NCBI RefSeq assembly: GCF_013205055.1 | Contig: NZ_JABMLF010000006.1 | Location: 62,001 to 126,000, forward strand | DNA: 64,000 nucleotides | From: Rathayibacter sp. VKM Ac-2856 | Lineage (GTDB): Bacteria; Actinomycetota; Actinomycetes; Actinomycetales; Microbacteriaceae | Direction: 5' to 3' | Shown here: positions 16,059 through 25,060 of the stretch, piece by piece | Position numbering within the stretch: the first letter of the stretch is position 1 | Layout: each line of letters begins with the position of its first letter | Notes under the pieces: model-generated | Seen by the model: the letters and a program-made list of their open reading frames with translations, nothing else | Told to the model about the DNA's origin: nothing | Databases searched by the model: none | Position numbers and translations under genes: made by a program

Positions 16059-16544
16059 GTGAGACCGCACGATCTGCACGACCTGGGGGACCTCGATCCC
16101 GTCGACCGCACCCTCGTCCGCCTGCTGCGCGCCGACGCCCGCACGCCGAACAGCCGCCTCGCCGAGAAGGCGGGCATCGCGCCGTCCACCTGCGTCTCGC
16201 GGGTGCGCTCGCTCGTGGACCGCGGCATCATCACCGGCTTCACCGCCGAGCTCGATCCCGCCGCCCTCGGCCTGACGCTGCAGGCGCTGATCAGCGTCAA
16301 CATCCGCGCCGGTCAGCGCCAGGCGATCACCCGGTTCGCCGAGGAGATCCGAGCGCTTCCCGAGGTGGTGCAGCTGTTCTTCCTCGGTGGATCGGAGGAC
16401 TTCCTCCTCCACGTCGCCGTGCGCGACTCGAACGACATCCGCGACTTCGTGGTGTCGAACCTCTCGGCGCACCCGGCGGTCGCCTCGACAAGGACGAGCC
16501 TGGTCTTCGATCACCACCGGAAGGGACCGGCGCTGCCGGAGTGA
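16059..16544 (+). CDS. Lrp/AsnC-family regulator, probably AldR-like
   Basis: The 161-residue protein has an N-terminal helix-turn-helix (DPVDRTLVRLLRADARTPNSRLAEKAGIAPSTCVSRVRSLVDRGIITGF) and a C-terminal RAM ligand-binding domain (ALISVNIRAGQRQAIT, VVQLFFLGGSEDFLLHVAVRD). Family members bind amino acids and regulate amino-acid metabolism. Divergence from ald suggests control of alanine dehydrogenase. The start is GTG 16059 with AAGGGAGG upstream. Confidence 0.9.
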   Translation: MRPHDLHDLGDLDPVDRTLVRLLRADARTPNSRLAEKAGIAPSTCVSRVRSLVDRGIITGFTAELDPAALGLTLQALISVNIRAGQRQAITRFAEEIRALPEVVQLFFLGGSEDFLLHVAVRDSNDIRDFVVSNLSAHPAVASTRTSLVFDHHRKGPALPE

Positions 16545-16596
16545 CGCCGGTGACCGCCGGGAGCCGCCGCCGACAGCCGCTGCCGGTCGCGGTCGA

Positions 16597-16854
16597 TCAG
16601 TGCGCGCCGGGGCTCAGGTCGCCGCCGCCGCGCTGGGTGAGTCCCGGGATCCGCCGCGCGAGGCCCGCGATGTGCTCCTCGGCGATCTCGATCCGGGTGT
16701 CGCGGAGACGCTGGCGCAGCAGCGCCTCGACGTCCTCCTCGGGCCGCAGCTCCGCGTCGGCGGAGACCTGCAGCAGGATGCCGCGGAGCTTCTCGTCCAG
16801 GGCGGCGTCGTCGCTGCCGTGCTGAATCGGGTGGTCCTGCGATGCGTTCGTCAT
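16597..16854 (-). CDS. Small acidic conserved-looking protein, function unknown
   Basis: The 85-residue protein has no domain I recognise. A charged helical core (DDAALDEKLRGILLQVSADAELRPEEDVEALLRQRLRDTRIEIAEEHIAGLARRI) looks amphipathic and could mediate protein contacts. There is no signal peptide or membrane segment. It is divergent from the Mug-type glycosylase gene with 48 bp between starts and convergent with the Lrp-type gene. ATG 16854 has GGGG just upstream. Confidence 0.6.
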   Translation of the reverse strand: MTNASQDHPIQHGSDDAALDEKLRGILLQVSADAELRPEEDVEALLRQRLRDTRIEIAEEHIAGLARRIPGLTQRGGGDLSPGAH

Positions 16855-16902
16855 GTCCCCATCGTGCCACCGTCGACGCGGGCCGCAGGGCAGGATGGCC
16901 GC

Positions 16903-17472
16903 ATGCCGTTCTCCCGCGCCGAGCTGGCCTCGTACCGCGACCGCACCGTCGAGGATCTGCTCGACGGCGACGTCCGCCTGCTCTTCGTCGGCATCAACCC
17001 CGGGCTCTGGACCGCCGCGACCGGCGCCCACTTCGCGCACCCCGGCAACCGCTTCTACCCGGCCCTCGCCGCCGCGGGCATCCTCGACCGCGTGCTGCGC
17101 GTCTCCGAGGGGATGACGGCGGAGGATCGCCGGGCTCTCGTCGATCGCGGGGTCGGCATCACCAACCTCGCGCCGCGCGCCACCGCCCGCGCCGACGAGC
17201 TCACGTCCGACGAGCTCCGCGCCGGCGCCGAGCGCCTCGTCCGGACGGTCGAGCGGGTCCGCCCGGCGGCCGTCGCCATGGTGGGCATCACCGCCTACCG
17301 CGCCGCGTTCGGCCGCCGGAGCGCCCGCCAAGGTCGCCAGGAGGAGCCGCTCGCCGGCGTGCCGCTCTGGGTGCTGCCGAACCCCAGCGGACTGAACGCG
17401 CACGACACCGTCGCCTCGCTCGGGCGCGCCTATCGCGAGCCGGCCGTCGCGGCCGGACTGATCCAGGAATAG
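16903..17472 (+). CDS. mug: G/U mismatch-specific DNA glycosylase
   Basis: The 189-residue protein is of the Mug/TDG type. LLFVGINPGLWTAATGAHFAHPGNRFYPAL contains the active-site INPG motif and the HPGNRFW-like stretch. The later block VLPNPSGLN is the NPSG loop that enters the DNA helix. The family removes uracil from G:U and ethenocytosine from DNA. Start at ATG 16903 with AGGA upstream; a much longer in-frame ORF upstream reads through the Lrp-type gene and is not real. Confidence 0.93.
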   Translation: MPFSRAELASYRDRTVEDLLDGDVRLLFVGINPGLWTAATGAHFAHPGNRFYPALAAAGILDRVLRVSEGMTAEDRRALVDRGVGITNLAPRATARADELTSDELRAGAERLVRTVERVRPAAVAMVGITAYRAAFGRRSARQGRQEEPLAGVPLWVLPNPSGLNAHDTVASLGRAYREPAVAAGLIQE

Positions 17473-17500
17473 CCGTCACCCCTCGGAGGTTGCAAAGTCC

Positions 17501-18547
17501 ATGAGTACGCATGAAGTGAAGTTCGGTGTCGACACGTTCGGCGATGTCACGGCCGGTGCCGACGGCACACCCCTCTCGCACGGCCAGGTCCTGCGCGACG
17601 TCGTGGAGGAGGGCGTCCTCGCCGACGCGGTCGGCCTCGACTTCTTCGGCGTGGGCGAGCACCACCGCGCCGACTTCGCCGTCAGCGCCCCCGACGTCGT
17701 GCTCGCCGCGATCGCCGCGAAGACCGAGCGCATCCACCTCGGCTCCGCGGTCACGGTCCTCTCCTCGGACGACCCCGTCCGCGTCTACCAGCGCTTCGCC
17801 ACGCTCGACGGCCTCTCGAACGGCCGCGCCGAGGTCATCCTCGGGCGCGGCTCCTTCACCGAGTCGTTCCCCCTCTTCGGCTTCGACCTCTCCCAGTACG
17901 AGGTCCTCTTCGAGGAGAAGCTGGAGCTGTTCCACGAGCTTGTCCAGGGCGGCCCCGTCACCTGGCAGGGCACCGTCCGCCCGGCCCTGACCGAGCAGAG
18001 CGTCTACCCGTCCATGGAGGGCGACCGCCGCCTGCGCACCTGGATCGGCGTCGGCGGCAGCCCGGAGTCGGTCGTCCGCGCCGCGCGCTTCGGCTTCCCG
18101 CTCGTCCTCGCCATCATCGGCGGCGCCCCCGCCCGCTTCCGCCCCTACGTCGACCTCTTCGGCCGCGCCCTCGACCAGCTCGAGCAGCCGCGCCTGCCCG
18201 TCGCGGTGCACTCGCCCGGCTTCATCGCGGACACCGACGAGGAGGCGCACGAGCTCTACTACGGCCACTACAAGGGCATGCTCGACTCCATCGGCCGCGA
18301 GCGCGGCTGGGCCCCGCTCACCCGGGAGCGCTTCGCCGAGGAGGCGGGCCCCGACGGCGCTCTGCACCTCGGCTCGCCCGAGACGGTCGCCCGCAAGATC
18401 GCGAGCACGGTGAGCGCCCTCGGCATCGACCGCTTCGACCTCAAGTACAGCGCCGGCACGCTGCCGCACGCGGCGATCATGCGCAACATCGAGCTCTACG
18501 GCACGCAGGTGATCCCGCGCGTCCGCGAGATCCTCGCCGAGAGCTGA
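17501..18547 (+). CDS. LLM-class flavin-dependent oxidoreductase
   Basis: The 348-residue luciferase-like TIM-barrel protein shows family landmarks: GLDFFGVGEHHRADFAVSAP, IHLGSAVTVLSSDDPVRVYQRFATLDGLSNGRAEVILGRGSF, and EKLELFHELVQGGPVTWQGT. It probably uses FMN or F420; the sequence resembles the group that contains the alkanal monooxygenase alpha-like LLM proteins. The substrate is unknown. GGAGG lies 12 bases before ATG 17501. It is 28 bp downstream of mug and may be co-transcribed. Confidence 0.88.
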   Translation: MSTHEVKFGVDTFGDVTAGADGTPLSHGQVLRDVVEEGVLADAVGLDFFGVGEHHRADFAVSAPDVVLAAIAAKTERIHLGSAVTVLSSDDPVRVYQRFATLDGLSNGRAEVILGRGSFTESFPLFGFDLSQYEVLFEEKLELFHELVQGGPVTWQGTVRPALTEQSVYPSMEGDRRLRTWIGVGGSPESVVRAARFGFPLVLAIIGGAPARFRPYVDLFGRALDQLEQPRLPVAVHSPGFIADTDEEAHELYYGHYKGMLDSIGRERGWAPLTRERFAEEAGPDGALHLGSPETVARKIASTVSALGIDRFDLKYSAGTLPHAAIMRNIELYGTQVIPRVREILAES

Positions 18548-18682
18548 CCCGCCCCCGGAGCACCGACGCGCGTCCGGGCGCCGTGGAGGGTGCGCACTGC
18601 GCGCTCCCACCGGGCGCCCGGGCGGCGTCGATATGCTCGGAGACCGGGCACCGTCCCGCCGCCCCCGACCCTCCGGAAGCAG

Positions 18683-19600
18683 ATGCCAGACAGCCACGCC
18701 GCCCGCACCCCCTACGAGGTGCTGGGCGTCCCCGCGAGCGCGTCGGAGGACGAGCTCAAGCGCGCCTACCGCCGCCTCCTGCGGGAGACGCACCCGGACA
18801 CCGGGGGAGACGCGGCCTCGTTCCACGCCGTGCAGGTCGCCTGGGAGCGGATCGGCAGCGCCTCCGCCCGCGGCGACTACGACCGGGGAGCGCCGGCCCC
18901 CGGCGCCTCGTCGCCGGCGCCGTTCACCGGCTCGCCGCGCCAGCAGACCGCCTCCTCGGTCCGCGCGCGCTCCTACGGGCACCCGGGCGGCGCGGCCCGC
19001 GAGTACTACCTCCGGCTCGTCCGCGAGTGGGTCGGCCGCGGCGTCGAGATCGACGACCCGTTCGATCCCGCCCTCGTGCGCTCCGCGCCGCGCGAGGTCC
19101 GCTCCTGGCTCGCGAAGGCGCAGGCGGAGGAGGCCACCGCCTCGCTCGTCGGTGCCCTCGGCATCGCCTTCACCATCTGGAACGACGTCGCGGTCGGCGA
19201 CGGCGGCGTCAAGATCGACCACCTCGTGCTCGGCCCCTCCGGCCTGCTCGCCCTGACGTCCGCCGACTGGGGCGAGCCGGTGCGCCTGCGCAAGGGCGAG
19301 GTCGAGGGAGCGGGCCTGGCCGAGGACGAGAAGCCGCTCGCGTCGCTGTCCAAGGCGGCCCGCCGTCTCGGCCGCGAGTTGGGCGTCCGCTTCTCCGCGA
19401 GCGTGATCGTCGTCCCCGACGACGCGCTCGAGCAGCCCTACGAGCAGGTCGAGCGCGGCCGCCACGCGGGTGACGTGCTCATCCGCCGCTCCCTCCTCCC
19501 GCAGCTGCTGCGCTCCGGCACCGACGACCCGCGCCTCGGCGGCTACGGCGAGTCCTTCGAGGTCCGCACCCGCGTCCAGAACCGCGTCCGCTTCGTCTGA
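18683..19600 (+). CDS. J-domain protein with C-terminal NERD-like domain
   Basis: The 305-residue protein starts with a J domain (residues about 8-68): YEVLGVPASASEDELKRAYRRLLRETHPDTGGD holds the HPD motif that stimulates Hsp70 ATPase. There is no Gly/Phe-rich or zinc-finger region, so it is a class III J protein. After a linker, residues about 145-285 resemble a nuclease-related (NERD) domain: WNDVAVGDGGVKIDHLVLGPSGLLAL, with the IDHLV-GP-G pattern of that family. Joining an Hsp70 co-chaperone to a nuclease-like domain is unusual. ATG 18683 has GGAAG nine bases upstream; TATGCT about 50 bp before is a possible -10 box. Confidence 0.82.
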   Translation: MPDSHAARTPYEVLGVPASASEDELKRAYRRLLRETHPDTGGDAASFHAVQVAWERIGSASARGDYDRGAPAPGASSPAPFTGSPRQQTASSVRARSYGHPGGAAREYYLRLVREWVGRGVEIDDPFDPALVRSAPREVRSWLAKAQAEEATASLVGALGIAFTIWNDVAVGDGGVKIDHLVLGPSGLLALTSADWGEPVRLRKGEVEGAGLAEDEKPLASLSKAARRLGRELGVRFSASVIVVPDDALEQPYEQVERGRHAGDVLIRRSLLPQLLRSGTDDPRLGGYGESFEVRTRVQNRVRFV

Positions 19601-19734
19601 CGCTCCGCGCTAGCTCGGCTCCGCCCGGTCGGCAAGGGGCTGTCGTCGTCGTCGCTGCGCGTCCGACGATGGAGTCTCACGATGAACGCCTGCCCTCCGG
19701 CACGGCGACGACGACGAGCGGAACGAGGCGGACG

Positions 19735-20715
19735 ATGGTGCGATTCGGCTACACCCTGATGACCGAGCAGAGCGGCCCGAAGCAGCTGGTGGGCTACGCG
19801 GTCGATGCCGAGAGGCTCGGCTTCGAGTTCGCGGTCTCGAGCGATCACTACTCGCCCTGGCTGACCGAGCAGGGCCACGCGTCCTACGCCTGGACGATGC
19901 TCGGGGCCGTCGCGCAGGCGACCTCGACGATCGAGCTCGCCACCTACGTGACGGCCCCGACCATCCGCTACCACCCGGCCGTGATCGCGCAGAAGGCGGC
20001 GACGCTCGCGATCCTCTCCGACGACCGCTTCCTGCTCGGCCTCGGCTCCGGCGAGAACCTCAACGAGCACGTCGTCGGCGAGGGCTGGCCCGCGGTCGCC
20101 GCGCGCCAGGACATGCTCGAGGAGGCGGTGCACATCATCCGCGCCCTGCACTCCGGCGAGCTGGTCACCTGGGAGGGCGAGTACTTCCGCGTCGACTCCG
20201 CCCGCATCTGGGACCTGCCGGAGAAGCCCGTCCCGATCGGCCTCGCGGTCTCGGGGGAGAAGTCGATCGAGCGCTTCGCCCCGCTCGGCGACCACCTGAT
20301 CACCACCGAGCCGGAGGCCGAGCTCGTCTCGCAGTGGACCGCCGTCCGCGGCGCCGACGCCGCCCCGTCGCGCGCGATCGGGCAGATCCCGATCTGCTGG
20401 GCGCCGGACAAGGAGCAGGCCGTCGCCCTGGCGCACGAGCAGTTCCGCTGGTTCGCCGGCGGCTGGTCCGTCAACGCCGACCTGCCGACCACGGCCGGCT
20501 TCGCGGGCGCGACCCAGTTCGTCCGCCCGGAGGACGTCGCCGAGTCGATCGCGTGCGGCCCGGACCTCGACGAGCTCGCCGAGAGCGTCGTCCCCTACAT
20601 CGAGGCCGGCTTCACGGACATCGCGCTGGTCCAGGTCGGCGACGCCCTGCAGCAGCGCTTCCTCGACGAGGCGGCCGAGGGCCTGCTCGAGCGCCTGCGC
20701 GCCCTGGCCCCCTGA
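19735..20715 (+). CDS. LLM-class F420-dependent oxidoreductase (FGD-like)
   Basis: The 326-residue protein belongs to the F420-dependent glucose-6-phosphate dehydrogenase-like LLM group. VRFGYTLMTEQSGPKQLVGYAVDAERLGFEFAVSSDHYSPW is the N-terminal cofactor region. TYVTAPTIRYHPAVIAQKAATLAILSDDRFLLGLGSGENLNEHVVG is the signature block, and PIGLAVSGEKSIE comes later. The substrate is uncertain; family members act on glucose-6-phosphate or other small molecules with F420. I chose ATG 19735, which has GAGG upstream; the extra 22 residues from 19669 are not conserved-looking. Confidence 0.9.
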   Translation: MVRFGYTLMTEQSGPKQLVGYAVDAERLGFEFAVSSDHYSPWLTEQGHASYAWTMLGAVAQATSTIELATYVTAPTIRYHPAVIAQKAATLAILSDDRFLLGLGSGENLNEHVVGEGWPAVAARQDMLEEAVHIIRALHSGELVTWEGEYFRVDSARIWDLPEKPVPIGLAVSGEKSIERFAPLGDHLITTEPEAELVSQWTAVRGADAAPSRAIGQIPICWAPDKEQAVALAHEQFRWFAGGWSVNADLPTTAGFAGATQFVRPEDVAESIACGPDLDELAESVVPYIEAGFTDIALVQVGDALQQRFLDEAAEGLLERLRALAP

Positions 20716-20782
20716 CCCACCCTCCGCCTGCCTCCGGAGAGCCCCGGAGGCAGGCGAGGCCTGCCCTGCCTCCGCCCCCGTG

Positions 20783-20992
20783 CCTGCTGATCGACCAGCC
20801 CGCGCAGCGGCCCCCCCATGCTGATCGACCATCCCGCGCAGCGGCCCCCCATGCTGATCGAGCAGCCCGCTCCGGGGGCGCCTCGAGCCACGCTTGCATG
20901 CTGATCGAGCAGCCCGCTCCGCGGGCGTATCGAGATCCACGCCTGCATGCTGATCGAGTAGCCCGCTCCGCGGGCGTATCGAGATCCACGCG
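20783..20992 (+). repeat. Block of five dispersed palindromic repeat copies
   Basis: Five copies lie head to tail. Three begin CATGCTGATCGAG (20850, 20897, 20946) and two are shorter variants (CTGATCGACC). The last two share the stem GCCCGC-TCC-GCGGGC and the tail GTATCGAGATCCACG. The block fills the 285-bp spacer between the FGD-like gene and the 3' end of the secreted HELYH protein. Confidence 0.85.
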
Positions 20993-21000
20993 CAGGTCCC

Positions 21001-24000
21001 TCACCCGAGGACGGTGATCCCGACCGTCCGCACGGTGTTCGTCGTCCCCGTGTCGACCGCCGTCAGGACGTGCTCGCCCGGCGCCGCCGGCGCGCCGGGC
21101 AGCACGATCTCCGTGACGAACCCGCCGTGCTCGTCGGTCACGACGGACGCGAAGCGCGCCCCGCCGTCCAGCTGGAACCCGATGCCGGTGGTGGCGGGCC
21201 AGCCCGCCCCGGTGAGGGTGAGGCTCGGCGTGCCGGCCGGGACGGCGGTGCGCAGTGCGGTCACGGTCGGCCCCGCCGCGGGTGCCGCCGGCGCCGCGGC
21301 GGCACCCGGCGGGTCGAGGTCGACGGCGAGGGAGAGCACGTCCCCGTTGCGGGCGGCGACGACCTGGGTGCGCCCGCCCGCTGCGTCCGGGTACGCGGAG
21401 AGCGAGAAGCCGCCGTCGGGGCCGACGTCGACGGGGTCGGAGAGGTCCGGGCCGTCGCCGTACCCCTCCGACATCCCGGCCGGGAGGTGCCGCAGGACGG
21501 CGGAGCTCCCCGGGGGCAGCGTTCCGGTGACGGTGCGTCCCTCCACGCGCAGGTCGCCGAAGGCGAGGGCCGCGGGTCTCGCGGCGCCGGCGGTGCTGAT
21601 GCCGAGGACGTGGTCGGTGCGGGTGTACTCGCCGGTGTCGGTCGGTGAGGTCCAGAGCCGGTACAGGCGGGTGGTGCCCGGCCCTTGGAAGGGTGCGGGT
21701 CCGGAGTCGCAGCGCCAGAGTCCTTCCTCGTCGATCTCCTGCGCACCGCAGACGAGCGCGCCGGTGGCGTCGTCCGTGACTCTCACGAAGGTGGTGGCGG
21801 TCCCGGTGCCCTTGAGCAGGGTCGTGGTCTGCTCGGCGACGGTGCCGCCGCGGGTGCTGAACGCGGTGGGCAGGTCGGTGTGGGTGATGGCGTGGACGAC
21901 GTCGACGGGGTCGACGGAGGGGACGACGAGGGCGTTCTTCGACGGGTCGAACAGGCGCATGCTGTTCTCGGCGTGCTCGTAGAGGTCGAGGGTCTCGTTC
22001 GTGATCGAGCCGAACTGCGCGTCCGCTCGGCCGGTGTAGGCGTCGGGGTCGATCGGGTGGGTGTTGTCGGTGGGCAGCTCGTCGAGCGAGACCTTGTGCT
22101 TGGCGGAGCCGCACTGGGACAGTCCGCCCTTCTCGTTCACGGCGTCGACCCACTGGGAGCGGAAGTCGGTGAAGGTCTTGCCCGTGTTGACCTCGTCGGT
22201 GAGGACGCGGACGGCCTTGCGCAGGTCCTGCCCGCCGGCCTGCCAGGTCAGCTGGAGGGAGTGGTTCGCGGCGGTCCGGATGTCGTCGATCGCGCCCTGC
22301 ACCGACGGGGGGAGCGTCTCGGCGGTGTAGCCCTGCGCGACGGCGTCCAGGACGATCCGGGACTGGGCGAACCTGGCCCGGTAGGCGATCTGGTCCTGCG
22401 CCAGGCGCACCGCGTCGAGCTCCTTCTTCGCCGCGACGCGGGTCATCCGCGAGAGGGCCTCGTGGGCGGGCCACTGGTACGCGTCGATGAGCTTCTGCCC
22501 GGGGAACTCGCACTCGCGCGGGTCGGATCCGTGCAGCCACATGTCCATGATCGCGATCACCAGCGCCACCGGCCCCAGTTCCGGGAACGCGAGCGCGACC
22601 AGGCCGACGATCGCGCTCGCAAGCTGGTACCCGTCTCCCGTGCTGTCGAAGTTCATGATCCCCTGCAGGGTCCCCAGTCCCACGGCCGCGGGCCCCATCT
22701 CCGGCACCACGACCGACGCGACGCCTGTCACGGCGACCGCGTCGGAGAGGGCGTCCGAGTCCCCGTGGAACGCGTCGATCAGGCCCTTCACCGCGAACGC
22801 GGCGTTGGCGATGCCCTCGCCGTTCCCCGCCGACGTGCGCACCAGCTCCGCCGCCGTCGCCCGGTAGTCGTTCCACACGCTCGCCCGCGCCTCCGCCGGG
22901 ACGTACTCCCCGCCGAAGCGCTCGGCCAGCGCCGCCATGCGCGCCGCCGACGCCTCGTCCGCCAGCCCCGCCTCCGGCGCCACGGCCGTCCCGGAACCCG
23001 GCGGCTCCGTCGACGAACCCGGCAGCTCCTCAGCGTGCGGCCCCGTCTCCGCAGCAGGTCCCTCGTCGGGCGCCTTCTCCGCCGCAGGGCCCGGGATCCT
23101 CCTCGGAGGGGTCGCGGTCGCCTCACCGCCCTCGACGGCGCTCGACTCCACCTCGCAGAGGACGCACAGGGCGTCCGTCGGAGTCGGTGCCGACTCCTCG
23201 GGGCTGCTCGTCCGCGACCAGACGGCGTCGAGGGACGTCTCGAGTCGGAGGCTCGGGGACCTGAGCGGGTGCAGCAGGTCGGCGTGCCCGATCGGGCCGG
23301 TCCTCTCGAACGCCCCGACGCTGTTGATCAGCTTCCCGGAGGCGATCCTCCGCACCAGCGGCTCGTACTCGGCGCGGGCGGGGATGTGCAGGGCGGCGGC
23401 GATCCTGGTCTCGGTGGGGTGCTGCGTCACGAGCCTGTCGAGGGCCTGCGCTCGGCGCGCGAGAGCCTCCCGGACGTGCTCGGGCTCGTCCCCCGCGGCC
23501 TGCTCCTGCGTCCTCGCGCGCTCGAGCGCGACGTTCAGGAACGGATTGGGGCTTCGGACGAAGTGGGCCTCCGTGTAGGCGTCGTCCGGCTCGGACTCCG
23601 CTGCCGCCGGCGCCCCGGGGTCGGCGTCGTCATCGCTCAGGAGCCAGTCCTTCACCGCTGCGAGCCCGCGTGGTCCCCCCTGCGTCACGAGCTCATCGAC
23701 CGGGCTGAAGATGCGCAGGTCCTGCTCCGGAGTGCCGAGCGTCCTCAGGTCGCCGCCGCGCACGGGGGTGGGGATCGAGAGCCTGTACTCCTTCCCGACC
23801 TGCGCGCCGGCGAGCCCCTGGACCGAGTGGTACAGCTCGTGGGCGAAGGTCGCCGTCGGTGAGAAGGCGCGGACGGCGCCGGTCTCCTCGTCGAAGTACG
23901 ACGGAACGCGGTCCGGGTCGAAGGTGAGGAACGAGTCCGACCCGGCTCCTCCGATGGCGTCCGCCCCGCTCAGACGACCCGATGACCAGCTGTCCCCCGG

Positions 24001-24492
24001 GACGATCAGGACCCGGACGTCGGAGACGTCGCCGTTGACCTCCAGGAACCGGTTGCCGTCCGCCTCACTCGGGCCGAGGAGGTCCGGGATCGCCTCGACG
24101 AGGCTCCTCGACGGTTCGGCCGTCAGGAGCTCGGCCAGCATGGAGCTCACGAGCCGATGGTTCCGCAGGCCCTTCGGCGAGATCGCCATCCCGCCGACAG
24201 CGCTGGGCTGAGCCGCGACCGCGATCCCGGGAGCGACGGTCCACGCCTTGAAGACGCGCCCCGTGATCGGACTCTCGACGAGGGTGAAGGAGGCGGGCGG
24301 CAGCTCGCTGCCGCCCGGCGAGTCGCCGCCGGGCGCGGCCGACGCCCCGCTCCCCGAGATCAGGACGCCGACCACCGCGATTGCCGCGACGGCGGCGCTC
24401 AGTCGCGCCCCTCGTCCCCGGTCCCCCCGCGCCGACCGGGGGCGCCGGATAGATGCTGCCAGGAGCCGGATCGATGCCGAGAGAGATGACAT
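21001..24492 (-). CDS. Large secreted modular protein with HELYH zinc-protease motif (M91-like)
   Basis: The 1163-residue protein has a signal peptide (RLSAAVAAIAVVGVLISGSGASAAPG, residues 30-55). Residues about 70-325 look like a metallopeptidase of the M91 (NleD effector) type: ATFAHELYHSVQGLAG puts HExxH at 218-222, and DAYTEAHFVRSPNPF (304-318) supplies a later Glu as in that family. Residues 455-515 are a Pro/Ala/Glu-rich linker. Residues about 540-655 are helical and very hydrophobic (VAVTGVASVVVPEMGPAAVG, then SAIVGLVALAFPELGPVALV). Residues 660-790 are long charged helices. Residues 970-1163 are beta-rich with an IPT/Ig-like end (PSLTLTGAGWPATTGIGF). The layout of protease, possible membrane-inserting part and binding-type end recalls bacterial toxins, but function is inference. 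GAGGGA lies next to ATG 24492. No immunity gene is evident nearby. Confidence 0.8.
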   Translation of the reverse strand: MSSLSASIRLLAASIRRPRSARGDRGRGARLSAAVAAIAVVGVLISGSGASAAPGGDSPGGSELPPASFTLVESPITGRVFKAWTVAPGIAVAAQPSAVGGMAISPKGLRNHRLVSSMLAELLTAEPSRSLVEAIPDLLGPSEADGNRFLEVNGDVSDVRVLIVPGDSWSSGRLSGADAIGGAGSDSFLTFDPDRVPSYFDEETGAVRAFSPTATFAHELYHSVQGLAGAQVGKEYRLSIPTPVRGGDLRTLGTPEQDLRIFSPVDELVTQGGPRGLAAVKDWLLSDDDADPGAPAAAESEPDDAYTEAHFVRSPNPFLNVALERARTQEQAAGDEPEHVREALARRAQALDRLVTQHPTETRIAAALHIPARAEYEPLVRRIASGKLINSVGAFERTGPIGHADLLHPLRSPSLRLETSLDAVWSRTSSPEESAPTPTDALCVLCEVESSAVEGGEATATPPRRIPGPAAEKAPDEGPAAETGPHAEELPGSSTEPPGSGTAVAPEAGLADEASAARMAALAERFGGEYVPAEARASVWNDYRATAAELVRTSAGNGEGIANAAFAVKGLIDAFHGDSDALSDAVAVTGVASVVVPEMGPAAVGLGTLQGIMNFDSTGDGYQLASAIVGLVALAFPELGPVALVIAIMDMWLHGSDPRECEFPGQKLIDAYQWPAHEALSRMTRVAAKKELDAVRLAQDQIAYRARFAQSRIVLDAVAQGYTAETLPPSVQGAIDDIRTAANHSLQLTWQAGGQDLRKAVRVLTDEVNTGKTFTDFRSQWVDAVNEKGGLSQCGSAKHKVSLDELPTDNTHPIDPDAYTGRADAQFGSITNETLDLYEHAENSMRLFDPSKNALVVPSVDPVDVVHAITHTDLPTAFSTRGGTVAEQTTTLLKGTGTATTFVRVTDDATGALVCGAQEIDEEGLWRCDSGPAPFQGPGTTRLYRLWTSPTDTGEYTRTDHVLGISTAGAARPAALAFGDLRVEGRTVTGTLPPGSSAVLRHLPAGMSEGYGDGPDLSDPVDVGPDGGFSLSAYPDAAGGRTQVVAARNGDVLSLAVDLDPPGAAAAPAAPAAGPTVTALRTAVPAGTPSLTLTGAGWPATTGIGFQLDGGARFASVVTDEHGGFVTEIVLPGAPAAPGEHVLTAVDTGTTNTVRTVGITVLG

Positions 24493-24578
24493 TCCCTCAG
24501 ACTAGAAGTCCGCCGAGCAGCCGCGCAGCGCAGTGGCGCGCGATCGCGGAGCGTGCGCGAGGTCGTCGGACCAGCGCC

Positions 24579-24956
24579 TCAGAAGCCGCGGAGCCGCTCG
24601 ATCTCGCGCCGGTCGCGCTTGGTCGGGCGGCCCGCACCGCGGTCGCGCTCGATGATCGCGGGAGCCGCCTCCCGGGGCGGCGGCGGGGGAGTGCGGTCCT
24701 CGAAGCACTCGGCGGCCACCGGCGCGCCGACCCGCTTCACGATCAGACCGCGGACCACGAGCTCGCGATCGAAGCCGCCGATCCTCACGCGGACCTCGTC
24801 GCCGACCCGCACCGTCTGCGCGGCCTTGGCCCGCTCGCCGTTCACCCGGATGTGACCCGCACGGGCCGCCGTCGTGGCGGCGGAGCGGGTCTTGTAGACG
24901 CGGACGGCCCACAGCCAGGCGTCCACCCGGACGGAGCCGGTCACCGGGATCTGCAT
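24579..24956 (-). CDS. S4-domain RNA-binding protein (Hsp15-like)
   Basis: The 125-residue protein has an S4 RNA-binding domain at residues about 9-60: VRVDAWLWAVRVYKTRSAATTAARAGHIRVNGERAKAAQTVRVGDEV. A basic C-terminal tail (GRPTKRDRREIERLRGF) is typical of Hsp15/YrfH-like proteins. Hsp15 binds free 50S subunits carrying nascent chains after heat shock. The gene follows the HELYH gene's start with 86 bp between, in the same direction upstream of it. Confidence 0.92.
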   Translation of the reverse strand: MQIPVTGSVRVDAWLWAVRVYKTRSAATTAARAGHIRVNGERAKAAQTVRVGDEVRVRIGGFDRELVVRGLIVKRVGAPVAAECFEDRTPPPPPREAAPAIIERDRGAGRPTKRDRREIERLRGF

Positions 24957-25060
24957 CCGTCCAGTCTACGAAGCCATGATGGATGCAGTCCCCAGCGGCG
25001 AGAGCGCCAGCTGTGCAGAAGATGCGGCCCGCACCCGGCCGTCGACCGAGGAGGTTCACC

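Noticed and set aside
17288-19465. 725-residue minus-strand frame across the LLM and J-domain genes
   Set aside because: Same shadow effect; both plus-strand genes encode recognised families.
20783-20992. Repeat block as a CRISPR array
   Set aside because: Repeats are palindromic, variable, partly inverted elsewhere and not separated by unique spacers of constant length; no cas gene is present.
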